Assembly: GCA_012972835.1 (NCBI GenBank) | Contig: JABDHK010000012.1 | Location: 1-64,000, forward strand | Source of the DNA: Chlorobiaceae bacterium | GTDB taxonomy: Bacteria; Bacteroidota; Chlorobiia; Chlorobiales; Chlorobiaceae | Direction: 5' to 3' | DNA length: 64,000 nucleotides | In this document: positions 47,361 through 57,338 of the stretch, in pieces | How positions within the stretch are numbered: the first letter of the stretch is position 1 | Layout of the letters: the number at the start of each line of letters is the position of its first letter | The notes under the pieces: model-generated | What the model was told of the DNA's origin: nothing | Seen by the model: the letters and a program-made list of their open reading frames with translations, nothing else | The model's database searches: none | Program-made: the position numbers and the translations under genes

Positions 47361-48174
47361 ACATAGCTCGAATACCATGCATCACAAAGAGGAGAGCATA
47401 ACCACCAATAAACCGGAATGGGTTGATGTGAAATACCGGTTTTATCCACTTGCCGAAGCAATTATAATTGGGGTAGTATCGTTCTGTGCCATTTTTTTAA
47501 CAACATATTTTATTTACGTTCACACGCTCAATGCCCAGAAAGGGGAAATTCGTGAGGGGCTGTTGCGCACAGCGGCAGTATGCGCATCGTTTATTGATGG
47601 TGACAGTCATAGAGAGTTTATATCAAGGGATCAGGAAAATTCGGCTGCATATTTCAAGGCACTGCAACCACTGAAAAATACCTTACAGGCAGATTCCACT
47701 ATAGCCTATGTCTATACCATTGTCATGAAAAATGACAGGGTCTTTTTTGTGCTTGATCCCACTCCTCCGGGCATGAAAAATCATGATGGCATTGAAACAA
47801 AATCGCATATCATGCAACCCTATCCTGAAGCGAGCCCGCTCATTCTCAAAGCATTGAAAGAGCATATCAGTGTTGTCGAGCAGGAGCCCTATTCAGATCG
47901 ATGGGGTTCTTTTTTAAGCGCCTACATTCCAGTATATGATTCTCACCACCATTTTGCCTGTATTCTTGGTATTGATATACGTGCCGACAATTATTTTGCA
48001 AGGCTTGAACCAATCAAGCGGGCGACGATTCGGGCGATGGTGACAGCCTTTTTTGTCTCCTTTTTAATATCAGCTCTTGTCTGGTTTATGCGGAATTTCT
48101 CAAAAATAATGAACTACAGTCGCCATAAGATTTATGAGGATTACATGTGCCTGAAAAAACGTGATAATCTATGA
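47350..48174 (+). CDS. Two-TM protein with extracytoplasmic Cache-like sensor domain
   Basis: A 274-residue protein with one membrane segment at about residues 35-55, a periplasmic domain of roughly 160 residues, and a second segment at about 225-245. The periplasmic part (LLRTAAVCASFIDGDSHREF, TIAYVYTIVMKNDRVFFVLD, HFACILGIDIRADNYFARLE) resembles the PDC/Cache folds of sensor kinases. The protein ends about 27 residues after the second segment and has no kinase, cyclase or HAMP output domain. TGGAG at about 47336 supports ATG 47350, which overlaps the transferase gene. The stop overlaps the MFS start (ATGA). It may sense or help move the product; this is inference. Confidence 0.65.
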   Translation: MAFKHSSNTMHHKEESITTNKPEWVDVKYRFYPLAEAIIIGVVSFCAIFLTTYFIYVHTLNAQKGEIREGLLRTAAVCASFIDGDSHREFISRDQENSAAYFKALQPLKNTLQADSTIAYVYTIVMKNDRVFFVLDPTPPGMKNHDGIETKSHIMQPYPEASPLILKALKEHISVVEQEPYSDRWGSFLSAYIPVYDSHHHFACILGIDIRADNYFARLEPIKRATIRAMVTAFFVSFLISALVWFMRNFSKIMNYSRHKIYEDYMCLKKRDNL

Positions 48175-49430
48175 AAGATAGTTATCCGGATCAGATTCAA
48201 TCCGCAGGAAACGGGCAAAATAGATCGATAATCGCCCTTATTCTAAGTGCATCGGCAACACTCCTTCTTGCTGTTGCAATGGGCCTGTCAGTAGTCATAA
48301 TTCCCACTACTCTTAAGAACAATGGAATATCGAACACCCTCATCGGGCTGATCATGTCTTTGGAGACTATCGCCTCGATCTTGATAAGCTTTTTTTTCCC
48401 AATGCTTTTGCATTTCATAAGCATGAAAACCGGACTTATCCTTTCCACGGTTTTGCGTATTCCATCCCTTCTTCTTCTGGCATATACGTCTAACCCCTTC
48501 ATTTGGGCATTAGCTGTTTTTCTTAACAGCGTTGGATGCTTTTCTTTTTTGATTTTGCTTCAGACATGGATTGTCGGGCTTAAATTCAAGAGAAACCAGG
48601 GTTTAATGGTTGCTCTTTACAGCACCTCTCTCTCTCTTGGCCTGGCCATGGGTCCAATACTGCTGGAATATGCCGGAAAATTACTCTCCCTGGTACCACC
48701 TGATATAAAGGATTTTATTATAAAACAAACACTTACTTCTGATGTTACATTACATGGAATGAGTCCGCGATTTTATTTTATTCTGACGGCATCGATCAGT
48801 CTTTTGGCCTTATTGCCAATTATAATGGGCTTCGTTTATATCCCTTCCTTCAAATTTAAAGGAAGCGGTGATATTTGGAAAAGTATCATGCATGCCAAGG
48901 GGCCGATGTTTGCTATAGCAATGGCCGGAGTATCCTTTTTTGGAGTCTCTGCTTTTATCACTCTCTATGGGCTTAAAAATCAACTGACATTACAAGAGTC
49001 AGCTCTGTTGCTTACTTGTTTTATGATGGGTTCGCTCTTGCTTGAAGCGCCTATGGGCTGGGTATCTGATTATATCGATCGTCGCTATGTCATTGTAATC
49101 GCGGCGTTTCTGAGTATGCTTTGTGCCGTCTATCTACCCATAGCGATTTATGTGAATTATCAGGCTTTTATCCTTCTTTTTATTTGGGGTGGTGTTATAG
49201 GTGCGATATATTCAACGTCACTTGCTCTCATTGGTGATAAATATGAGGGCGAGGCCCTGGTAGCAGCCAATGCCGGTTACTCCCTCATGGAGGCGGCAGG
49301 GGGAACTGTGGGTATTCTCTTAATCGGTTACACTATGGATGCTTTTGGCTCCGATGGGTTGCCCTACGTCATAATGCTCGCAAGCATTGTTTTTTTCTCT
49401 TTTGCCCTTACTCGGTATAGGGTTGTGTAA
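48171..49430 (+). CDS. Major facilitator superfamily transporter
   Basis: A 419-residue, highly hydrophobic protein with about twelve membrane segments in two halves. The first half has a long run from LLLAVAMGLSVVIIPTTL, and the loop RNQGLMVALYSTSLSLGLA is typical of the MFS fold. A characteristic loop after the eighth segment reads PMGWVSDYIDRRYVIVIAAF, the G-x-x-S-D-x-x-x-R-R motif of MFS carriers. The start overlaps the upstream stop by 4 bases. Placement in one operon with the phosphopantetheinyl transferase makes efflux of a peptide product, or self-resistance, a reasonable guess. Confidence 0.85.
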   Translation: MKDSYPDQIQSAGNGQNRSIIALILSASATLLLAVAMGLSVVIIPTTLKNNGISNTLIGLIMSLETIASILISFFFPMLLHFISMKTGLILSTVLRIPSLLLLAYTSNPFIWALAVFLNSVGCFSFLILLQTWIVGLKFKRNQGLMVALYSTSLSLGLAMGPILLEYAGKLLSLVPPDIKDFIIKQTLTSDVTLHGMSPRFYFILTASISLLALLPIIMGFVYIPSFKFKGSGDIWKSIMHAKGPMFAIAMAGVSFFGVSAFITLYGLKNQLTLQESALLLTCFMMGSLLLEAPMGWVSDYIDRRYVIVIAAFLSMLCAVYLPIAIYVNYQAFILLFIWGGVIGAIYSTSLALIGDKYEGEALVAANAGYSLMEAAGGTVGILLIGYTMDAFGSDGLPYVIMLASIVFFSFALTRYRVV

Positions 49431-49452
49431 GGAAATTATTTGGGATGACATT

Positions 49453-50133
49453 ATGCCCCCGCTTCTTGAAATCAGGAATCTATCCTTTGCCTATGAAGGA
49501 TCAACGGCCCTTGTTTTTGACCGTCTCAATCTTACCGTTCAAAAGGGGGAGTTTATTCTGATAAAAGGCCCTTCCGGAACAGGTAAATCAACACTCCTGC
49601 GGCTGATCTGTCGCCTGAACCAGCCTCAGGGAGGCTCCATTCTTTTTCAGGGTAATGACACTACCTCCATAGTCCCGGCAAAACTGCGAAGTCTGGTCAG
49701 CTATGTTGCCCAGATTCCCCAGATGATTGATGCTACAGTTGAGGAAAATCTGCTTCTGCCGTTTTCCTTTGCCATCAACGCAGGTAAAACCAGACCGGGA
49801 ACAGAGGAGCTGAAAGCAATGCTGTGCAAATTTTACCTTGCCGATATCAGTCCCGTTCAATCAGCTATGAAGCTTTCGATAGGACAGAAACAGAGGCTGG
49901 CCCTTATGAGGGCTCTCCTGCAGGAACCGCTTTTGCTGCTGCTCGATGAACCAACTTCTGCCCTTGACCATGAAAGTGCCGCAATGGTTTTTTCCATTAT
50001 GGAGCGCCTGAACACCGAAGAGCATAAGACATTGATAACGGTTACCCATATTGATTACAAACCCGAAACAGTGCGTCCCCTGATCTATAAGCTTGTTCAT
50101 CGATCACTCCATCTCCATGAATCAGATCATTAA
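49453..50133 (+). CDS. ABC transporter ATP-binding protein (FetA/YbbL-like)
   Basis: An ATPase of about 226 residues from ATG 49453, where homology begins (MPPLLEIRNLSFAYEG). It has Walker A GPSGTGKST, a signature LSIGQKQRLAL, Walker B LLLLLDEPTSALD and the switch region TVTHID. The frame is open upstream into the MFS gene, but that part has no ABC resemblance. The next gene encodes a UPF0014/FetB permease and overlaps it by 17 bases, so the pair resembles the E. coli FetAB system linked to iron export and oxidative stress. The role in this organism is inferred. Confidence 0.83.
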   Translation: MPPLLEIRNLSFAYEGSTALVFDRLNLTVQKGEFILIKGPSGTGKSTLLRLICRLNQPQGGSILFQGNDTTSIVPAKLRSLVSYVAQIPQMIDATVEENLLLPFSFAINAGKTRPGTEELKAMLCKFYLADISPVQSAMKLSIGQKQRLALMRALLQEPLLLLLDEPTSALDHESAAMVFSIMERLNTEEHKTLITVTHIDYKPETVRPLIYKLVHRSLHLHESDH

Positions 50134-50902
50134 TATCTCAACAGGCCAACTGCTGCTTGCCTTGGTCTTTATCCTCATTGCTCAGGCAACCTCTTTCATC
50201 TACCATCTCGGCCTTAATCGCGACATCACCATTGGGACGTTGCGCACCTTTTCGCAACTCTTTTTAATGGGTTATGTGCTCACCTATATTTTAAAAACCT
50301 CAAACCCATTTCTTGTAGTGAGTGTTTTTATGGTGATGGTTGTCTCGGCCATGTTTATTATCAAAGGAAGGGTCAGGGAAAAGCAGATACCCTATATCAT
50401 TCCAACATTTTTCACGATGTTTGTCAGTTATCTGGCAACGGCGCTCTTTGTGTCCGGGCTGATTATTGGAATTACTCCATGGTGGGAACCACGCTACTTC
50501 ATTCCGGCGGGAGGGATGGTGATCGGAAATTCAATGTCGGCGCTTGCAATCTCTCTGGAGCGGATGTTCAGGGATATGCGGCAACAGAAAGAGCTTGTGG
50601 AAATGCAGCTCTCTCTTGGAGCCAATTACCGTGAAGCCAGCCTCAATATATTCAGAAATGCCGTCTCAGCAGGCATGATTCCTTCCATCAATGCCATGAT
50701 GGGTGTAGGCCTTGTGTTTATTCCAGGCATGATGTCCGGCCAGATTCTTGCCGGAACTGATCCGCTTATTGCCATTCGCTATCAAATCGTTGTTATGCTG
50801 ATGCTGGTTGGCTCAACGGCTCTCAGTTCCATTATTGTGATGCTCATCGTCAGGCGTCGTTGTTTCGGCAGTGGGGAAGAGGTGCTACTTAGTCCCCATT
50901 GA
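50117..50902 (+). CDS. ABC transporter permease (FetB/UPF0014 family)
   Basis: A protein of about 261 residues from ATG 50117 (an in-frame ATG 50093 is possible), with about seven membrane segments. The family features are clear: GLNRDITIGTLRTFSQL near the N-terminus, PAGGMVIGNSMSALAISLER in the middle, and IPSINAMMGVGLVFIPGMMSG with GTDPLIAIRYQI in the C-terminal half. It partners the ATPase just upstream. Its last 18 bases overlap the 3' end of lgt on the opposite strand, so the two genes converge. Confidence 0.85.
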   Translation: MNQIINISTGQLLLALVFILIAQATSFIYHLGLNRDITIGTLRTFSQLFLMGYVLTYILKTSNPFLVVSVFMVMVVSAMFIIKGRVREKQIPYIIPTFFTMFVSYLATALFVSGLIIGITPWWEPRYFIPAGGMVIGNSMSALAISLERMFRDMRQQKELVEMQLSLGANYREASLNIFRNAVSAGMIPSINAMMGVGLVFIPGMMSGQILAGTDPLIAIRYQIVVMLMLVGSTALSSIIVMLIVRRRCFGSGEEVLLSPH

Positions 50903-51739
50903 TTTTAATGAAGGTTTGTTGACCAGAAAAACAACAATACCTCCAATCATCATAATAAAACAAAGCACTTGCCCCATAGAAAAATTCAAAAATACAAAGC
51001 CGAGCTGAGCATCAGGTTCCCTGAAATATTCAATAAAAAAGCGGACAAAACCGTACCCGAAAAGATAGAGAGCTGAAAGAGAGCCTGTAAAAGGAGATTT
51101 TCTGCGCAGCAGCCAGAGAGTGACAAACAGTACTATACCTTCAAAAAATGCTTCATAGAGTTGAGATGGATGGCGAAGTTGATGGGTGGGAGCGAGAGGA
51201 AAATACATGCCAAATGCCGAGTCGGTTACCCTGCCGTAGAGTTCACCATTGATGAAGTTGCCAAGACGACCAAAGGTATAGCCAATAGGCACTGAAGGAA
51301 TAAAGAGGTCAAATGTTTCCAAAAAACCAGCTTTCTGAGAACGGGTAAATGCAAAAACTGCAAGAATAACTCCGATCACCGCTCCATGATATGACATACC
51401 GGTAATTCCTGCGAAACGGCATCCTCCCGGAGCTGATACCCAGGGAAGAATACTACCGAAGGGATCGTGTAGAAAATCGCTCATTCCGTAAAAAAGGATA
51501 TACCCAAGACGGCCACCAGCAACCACACCAACCATAACCCAGGTGAGGGCATCTCCGATAAAGGATCGCTCAAAAGGAAGCTTCTCGGAGTCAAGACGAT
51601 AACGGGTAAGAAGATAAACGATAGCGAACGCCACAATGTACATCATGCCATACCAGCGAACGGCAAAAGCGCCAGCAGAAAAAATTACAGGATTCATTTG
51701 TGAAGGCAAATTCTGCCACCAGAGCACGAAATCAGTCAT
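50885..51739 (-). CDS. lgt: Prolipoprotein diacylglyceryl transferase
   Basis: A 284-residue inner-membrane enzyme that adds diacylglycerol from phosphatidylglycerol to the lipobox Cys of prolipoproteins, the first step of lipoprotein maturation. The Lgt signature GRLGNFINGELYGR is present, as are the conserved IAFAIVYLL-type early segments, the SYHGAVIG region and the late RFFIEYFREPDAQLG stretch. About seven membrane segments are visible. It is divergent from aclB, with about 135 bases between the starts. Confidence 0.93.
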   Translation of the reverse strand: MTDFVLWWQNLPSQMNPVIFSAGAFAVRWYGMMYIVAFAIVYLLTRYRLDSEKLPFERSFIGDALTWVMVGVVAGGRLGYILFYGMSDFLHDPFGSILPWVSAPGGCRFAGITGMSYHGAVIGVILAVFAFTRSQKAGFLETFDLFIPSVPIGYTFGRLGNFINGELYGRVTDSAFGMYFPLAPTHQLRHPSQLYEAFFEGIVLFVTLWLLRRKSPFTGSLSALYLFGYGFVRFFIEYFREPDAQLGFVFLNFSMGQVLCFIMMIGGIVVFLVNKPSLKSMGTK

Positions 51740-51874
51740 AAAAGTTGTTTTTTTGATGATTTGGGGAGAAAAAAAATTTAGAACCTTTGAACAAATTAAA
51801 ATATAGTTAACTTAAAATCTTGCACATTTCCGTGCATGGTTTTTCTACCCATTAACATACAAATACCTAATAGT

Positions 51875-53071
51875 ATGGCTAAAATACTTGAAGGGCCGGC
51901 CATGAAGCTATTCAACAAATGGGGCATTCCTGTGCCAAATTATGTTGTTATCATGGATCCCAACCGCCTCGAGCAGCTTGGAGAAGCTAATAAATGGTTG
52001 AGAGAATCAAAACTCGTTGTTAAAGCTCATGAAGCTATCGGCGGGCGATTCAAGTTGGGATTGGTCAAACTTGGGCTTAACCTTGACGAAGCTCTTAAGG
52101 CAGCAAAAGAGATGATTGGACGCGAAATCGGTACATCGGTTGTCCGTCAGGTTATTGTTGCGGAAATGCTTGATCATGACGAGGAGTATTACATATCCAT
52201 TGCCGGTAATCGCGATGGGGCCGAGATTCTTCTTTCCAACAAGGGTGGAGTTGATATCGAAGAACACTGGGATACGGTCAAACGTCTTTTCATCCCTCTC
52301 GATGAAACTCCAAGTATCGAACATATTACTGAAGTCGCACTTGAAGCCGGCTTCATCGGTGAAATCGCTGAACGTGTCGCTAAAATCATATCACGACTCA
52401 TTCTCTGTTTCGACGTCGAAGATGCGCAGTCGATTGAGATCAATCCGCTTGTCATACGCAAGAGTGATATGCGGTTTGCGGCTCTTGACGCGGTCATGAA
52501 CGTTGATTGGGATGCCCGATTCCGTCATGCTGACTGGGATTTCAAACCTGTTTCAGAAATCGGTCGTCCATTCACCGAAGCTGAACAGCAGATCATGGAT
52601 ATCGATGCCCGTATCAAGGGATCGGTCAAATTGGTTGAAGTTCCCGGCGGAAACATTGCACTGCTTACGGCAGGCGGTGGCGCTTCCGTATTTTATTCTG
52701 ATGCTGTCGTCGCAAGAGGTGGATCAATTGCCAATTATGCTGAATATTCTGGTGATCCACCGGACTGGGCAGTTGAGGCTCTTACAGAAACTATCTGCAT
52801 GCTGCCGGACATCAAACATATTATTGTCGGTGGAGCAATAGCTAATTTTACCGATGTAAAGGCGACTTTTAACGGGATTATAAATGGATTCCGGGAGAGT
52901 AAATCAAAAGGGTACCTTGAAAATGTAAAAATCTGGGTAAGACGTGGCGGCCCGAATGAGAATCAGGGTCTTGCTGCAATGAAAAAGTTGCAGGAAGAGG
53001 GATTTGACATTCATGTCTATGACCGCAGCATGCCTATGACCGATATCGTTGACCTTGCCTTGAATTCATAA
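51875..53071 (+). CDS. aclB: ATP-citrate lyase, small (ATP-grasp) subunit
   Basis: A 398-residue subunit of ATP-citrate lyase, which splits citrate to acetyl-CoA and oxaloacetate with ATP and CoA and is the hallmark enzyme of the reductive TCA cycle. It matches the N-terminal, succinyl-CoA synthetase beta-like half of the animal enzyme, with an ATP-grasp fold: LVVKAHEAIGGRFKLGLV, then DAQSIEINPLVIRKSDMRF. A Gly-rich loop (NIALLTAGGGASVFYSD) and IWVRRGGPNENQGLAAMK follow. ATG 51875 (MAKILEGPAMKLFNKWG) is chosen because this is the known start of the green sulfur bacterial protein; the frame is open 13 codons further upstream. aclA follows after 59 bases. Confidence 0.93.
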   Translation: MAKILEGPAMKLFNKWGIPVPNYVVIMDPNRLEQLGEANKWLRESKLVVKAHEAIGGRFKLGLVKLGLNLDEALKAAKEMIGREIGTSVVRQVIVAEMLDHDEEYYISIAGNRDGAEILLSNKGGVDIEEHWDTVKRLFIPLDETPSIEHITEVALEAGFIGEIAERVAKIISRLILCFDVEDAQSIEINPLVIRKSDMRFAALDAVMNVDWDARFRHADWDFKPVSEIGRPFTEAEQQIMDIDARIKGSVKLVEVPGGNIALLTAGGGASVFYSDAVVARGGSIANYAEYSGDPPDWAVEALTETICMLPDIKHIIVGGAIANFTDVKATFNGIINGFRESKSKGYLENVKIWVRRGGPNENQGLAAMKKLQEEGFDIHVYDRSMPMTDIVDLALNS

Positions 53072-53130
53072 AAGGACGCTATCTCAGGAACCCCAAAGAG
53101 AAACTTCTAACTTATAAACCGGAAAGAATC

Positions 53131-54963
53131 GTGAGTATTTTAGCAAATAGGGATACACGAGCGGTCATCATTGGCGGTGTTGCCGGATTGAATGCTGCAA
53201 AGCGGATGGCCCAGTTCGACTTTCTGATCAACCGGCCACTGACGGTAGAGGCATTTGTTTATCCACCGGAAGAAGGTCAGCAGAAAGAGATTTACAGGGG
53301 CGGTGAACTGAACAACGTTACAGTTTATGCATCGCTCACCAAAGCACTTGAGGAAAATCCTCAAATTAATACGGCGCTTATCTATATCGGTGCATCAAGA
53401 GCATATCAGTCAGCAATTGAAGCTCTTGATTCCAAAGGCATCAAGCTTGTTACCATGATTACCGAAGGTGTTCCGGAGAAGGATGCCAAGCGGTTGCGTA
53501 AACATGCACTTGAGGTCGGTAAAACTATCAACGGACCATCCTCAATCGGCATAATGTCGGCAGGGGAGTGCCGTCTTGGCGTTATTGGCGGCGAGTTCAA
53601 AAACCTGAAGCTCTGTAATCTCTATCGTCCCGGCTCATTTGGTGTCATTACAAAATCAGGTGGACTCTCCAACGAAGCCATGTGGCTCTGCGCACAGAAC
53701 GGCAATGGCATTACCTCAGCCGTAGCTATCGGTGGAGATTCTTATCCCGGTACCGACTTTGTTACCTACCTTCAAATGTTCGAGAACGATCCGGAAACCA
53801 AGGCGGTAGTTATTGTTGGTGAAGTTGGTGGAACTCTTGAAGAAGAAGCCGCGGAATGGTATGGAGCCGAAAAAAGACGGATCAAGCTGATTGCTGCAAT
53901 TGGCGGAACCTGCCAGGATGTCTTGCCACAGGGGATGAAGTTCGGTCATGCCGGTGCCAAGGAGGGCAAGAAAGGTCTTGGTTCGGCACGCTCCAAAATC
54001 AACGCACTGCGTGAAGCTGGCGCTCTTGTCCCCGACACATTTGGCGGTCTGAGCAAGGCAATCAAGCAGGTCTACCTTGAACTCCAGGCAACAGGTGTTA
54101 TCCAACCGGAACCGGAACTTGACGAGAAGCTGCTTCCTGAGCTTCCTCCGAGTGTCCAGGAGATCATGAAACAGGGTGAGGTTATTGTTGAGCCCCTTAT
54201 TCGGACAACCATTTCCGACGATCGTGGTGAGGAGCCTCGTTACGTTGGCTATGCTGCATCAGAACTCTGTGAGAAAGGATATGGCATTGAGGATGTTATC
54301 GGTTTGCTGTGGAACAAGAAACTTCCTACAAAAGAAGAGTCTGAGATCATCAAGCGCATTATCATGATTTCAGCCGATCACGGCCCGGCAGTCTCCGGAG
54401 CATTCGGTTCCATTATTGCGGCCTGCGCAGGGATCGACTTGCCACAGGCGGTCTCAGCAGGAATGACTATGATCGGCCCGAGATTTGGGGGAGCAGTTAC
54501 CAATGCAGGTAAATATTTCAAATACGGTGTCAAGGAGTATCCGAACGACATCCCGGGATTTCTTTCATGGATGAAGCAGAATGTAGGTCCTGTTCCTGGA
54601 ATCGGCCACAGGGTGAAAAGCGTGAAAAATCCGGACAAACGGGTAAAATACCTGGTTGAATACGTGACAACCAAGACCACGCTTCACACACCATGTCTTG
54701 ACTATGCTCTTGAGGTTGAAAAGATCACCACGGCCAAAAAAGACAATCTTATCCTGAACGTTGACGGTACCATCGGCTGTATTTTGGTTGACCTTGATTT
54801 CCCTGAATACTCACTGAACGGTTTCTTTGTTCTGGCTCGGACGATTGGCATGATTGGTCACTGGATCGATCAGAACAATCAGAATTCTCGTCTTATAAGG
54901 CTCTATGATTACCTGATCAACTATGCCGTGAAAGAAGAGCGTGAAGTACCGGACAAGAAGTAA
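53131..54963 (+). CDS. aclA: ATP-citrate lyase, large (citrate synthase-like) subunit
   Basis: A 610-residue subunit with a succinyl-CoA synthetase alpha-like N-terminal half and a citrate synthase-like C-terminal half. The phospho-accepting His is His273, in KFGHAGAKEG. Nearby motifs include the CoA-binding NGPSSIGIMSAGECRLG and TKSGGLSNEAMWL. The C-terminal half has SADHGPAVSGAFG, GPRFGGAVTNAG and PGIGHRVKS, as in citrate synthases. The start is GTG 53131 after ACCGGAAAGA. It forms an operon with aclB and ends before a clear terminator at 55004-55035. Confidence 0.94.
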   Translation: MSILANRDTRAVIIGGVAGLNAAKRMAQFDFLINRPLTVEAFVYPPEEGQQKEIYRGGELNNVTVYASLTKALEENPQINTALIYIGASRAYQSAIEALDSKGIKLVTMITEGVPEKDAKRLRKHALEVGKTINGPSSIGIMSAGECRLGVIGGEFKNLKLCNLYRPGSFGVITKSGGLSNEAMWLCAQNGNGITSAVAIGGDSYPGTDFVTYLQMFENDPETKAVVIVGEVGGTLEEEAAEWYGAEKRRIKLIAAIGGTCQDVLPQGMKFGHAGAKEGKKGLGSARSKINALREAGALVPDTFGGLSKAIKQVYLELQATGVIQPEPELDEKLLPELPPSVQEIMKQGEVIVEPLIRTTISDDRGEEPRYVGYAASELCEKGYGIEDVIGLLWNKKLPTKEESEIIKRIIMISADHGPAVSGAFGSIIAACAGIDLPQAVSAGMTMIGPRFGGAVTNAGKYFKYGVKEYPNDIPGFLSWMKQNVGPVPGIGHRVKSVKNPDKRVKYLVEYVTTKTTLHTPCLDYALEVEKITTAKKDNLILNVDGTIGCILVDLDFPEYSLNGFFVLARTIGMIGHWIDQNNQNSRLIRLYDYLINYAVKEEREVPDKK

Positions 54964-55003
54964 TTATTAGAACGCAGTATTGCAGAAGATAATTGGCTAA
55001 AAC

Positions 55004-55035
55004 AAAAAGGCAGGAACCAAAATTCCTGCCTTTTT
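55004..55035 (+). terminator. Rho-independent terminator after aclA
   Basis: GGCAGGAA at 55009-55016 pairs with TTCCTGCC at 55023-55030 around a 6-base loop, followed by TTTTT. It lies about 40 bases after the aclA stop. The A-run on the left arm would let it work in both directions. Confidence 0.85.
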
Positions 55036-55293
55036 GTCGTTCTGAATTTCATAGATAACAGATTGACTTTTGCGGTATTATTATGGCAACTGAGTTGGTT
55101 TTTACAAAAAAAGACTCAACTTTTTTTCAAAACCAAAGGATCTCTGCATTTTATTTTTGAAAACGATCATTAATTACGTTAGACTTGACATAGAAGTCAG
55201 TCAATGGTTGGCTGGTCGCTATTCAAGTAATTTGTGCCTTGGTTACTTGCCGGTATCTCTATTTTTCAATGCACATGTTAGTGAGATTAAACA

Positions 55294-55566
55294 ATGAATA
55301 TTTACATCGGCAATTTGGCTTACACTGTTTCTGAAGATGATCTTCGTGATTCTTTTTCTGAATTTGGAGAAGTTGCAAACGCGAGCATAATCAATGACAA
55401 GTTTTCAGGTCGCTCCAAAGGATTTGGATTTGTTGAAATGCCTAAAGAGAGTGAGGCACGTGAAGCTATTGAATCAATGAATGGCAAAGATTTAAATGGC
55501 CGTACTGTAACGGTCAATGAAGCAAAACCTCGTGAAGAAAGGTCACCAAGAAGAGATCGCTACTGA
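55294..55566 (+). CDS. Small RNA-binding protein with one RRM domain
   Basis: A 90-residue protein made of a single RNA recognition motif (about residues 1-78) and a short basic, Arg-rich tail (PREERSPRRDRY). Both RNP motifs are present: RNP2 as IYIGNL at residues 3-8 and RNP1 as KGFGFVEM near residue 43. Proteins of this kind are common in cyanobacteria and green sulfur bacteria and are often cold-induced; RNA chaperone activity is inferred. The 258-base upstream gap has no gene and may hold its promoter and a leader. A terminator follows at once. Confidence 0.9.
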   Translation: MNIYIGNLAYTVSEDDLRDSFSEFGEVANASIINDKFSGRSKGFGFVEMPKESEAREAIESMNGKDLNGRTVTVNEAKPREERSPRRDRY

Positions 55567-55586
55567 GCTTTGTTTGTTTTTTTCAA

Positions 55587-55620
55587 AAGCCAGACAGAGC
55601 GCAAGTTTTGTCTGGCTTTT
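55587..55620 (+). terminator. Rho-independent terminator after the RRM gene
   Basis: GCCAGACA at 55589-55596 pairs with TGTCTGGC at 55609-55616 around a 12-base loop, with an A-run before it and TTTT after it. It separates the RRM gene from the convergent aldo/keto reductase gene and could serve both. Confidence 0.85.
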
Positions 55621-55635
55621 GTTGTTACTGCGTCT

Positions 55636-56643
<1,008 letters not shown>

Positions 56644-56814
56644 AGTATATTTGTTCCTTTGTTTTTATTACTGTTCTTTGCCTGATTGGGAAAGGGTAAA
56701 CTTCATTTTTTTTCAAGATGAAACGATTTTTTGAAAGAAAAGTGAGCGTGGTGCGTATTAATGTAGGAAGGGAAAAAAATAGTTGCAGTTTTTTTTAATA
56801 CAAACGGAATAATA

Positions 56815-57081
56815 ATGAAAAAGAATTTTATTGCTGGCGTTGTCGTATTACTTGCAGCTTCCGGGATTTTCGGTGGCGTTTCTTTTGCAGCTGACAAGGC
56901 AGCAGATAAGGCCGCAGCAAAGCCAGCTGTAACAACTGAAGCAAAAGCTGATGTCAAGGCAGATGCGAAAGCCGATACGAAAGCTCCAGTAGCCAAGAAA
57001 AAAGTTGTCAAAAAGAAAGCCGCCAAGAAAGCTGAAAAGAAAGTTGAAGCCAAAGAAGTAGCTCCTGCAGCAGCTAAGTAA
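56815..57081 (+). CDS. Secreted Lys/Ala-rich small protein
   Basis: An 88-residue protein with a good signal peptide (MKKNFIAGVVVLLAASGIFG, cleavage likely after VSFA). The mature part is almost wholly Ala, Lys, Val, Asp and Glu, with repeats of the type ADxKAD and then a very basic KKKVVKKKAAKK stretch, like histone H1 tails. It should be exported and unfolded or helical. Function is unknown. A perfect 12-bp hairpin terminator follows about 100 bases later, which supports expression as a single gene. Confidence 0.72.
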   Translation: MKKNFIAGVVVLLAASGIFGGVSFAADKAADKAAAKPAVTTEAKADVKADAKADTKAPVAKKKVVKKKAAKKAEKKVEAKEVAPAAAK

Positions 57082-57178
57082 GAAATAATTCTTTGCCACA
57101 ATTGAACGAAGCTGCCAGTATTTTGCTGAAGAAATAACGCTCTATCGTCAAATGTGGTCAACAGAAGTTGTTATATTT

Positions 57179-57210
57179 ACAAAAGCCCCTTGTTAAAGAG
57201 GGGCTTTTGT
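57179..57210. terminator. 12-bp hairpin, bidirectional terminator
   Basis: ACAAAAGCCCCT at 57179-57190 is the exact reverse complement of AGGGGCTTTTGT at 57199-57210, with an 8-base loop. The arm ends give A- and T-runs on both strands, as in a bidirectional rho-independent terminator. Confidence 0.8.
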
Positions 57211-57338
57211 TATTTTATAAGCCAAGGGCCTCTCTGTGTGGGCCATCAAAGTATTGCCAGGCGGGTGACCTTATGGGGTCACTAAAATCCCTGATTTGCA
57301 GCAATTATATATTAAGTCACTATAAATAGATAAGTTAA

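Noticed and set aside
57260-57285. GTGACC/GGTCAC hairpin as a regulator site
   Set aside because: Only a 6-bp stem close to a much stronger terminator; too short to support a claim.
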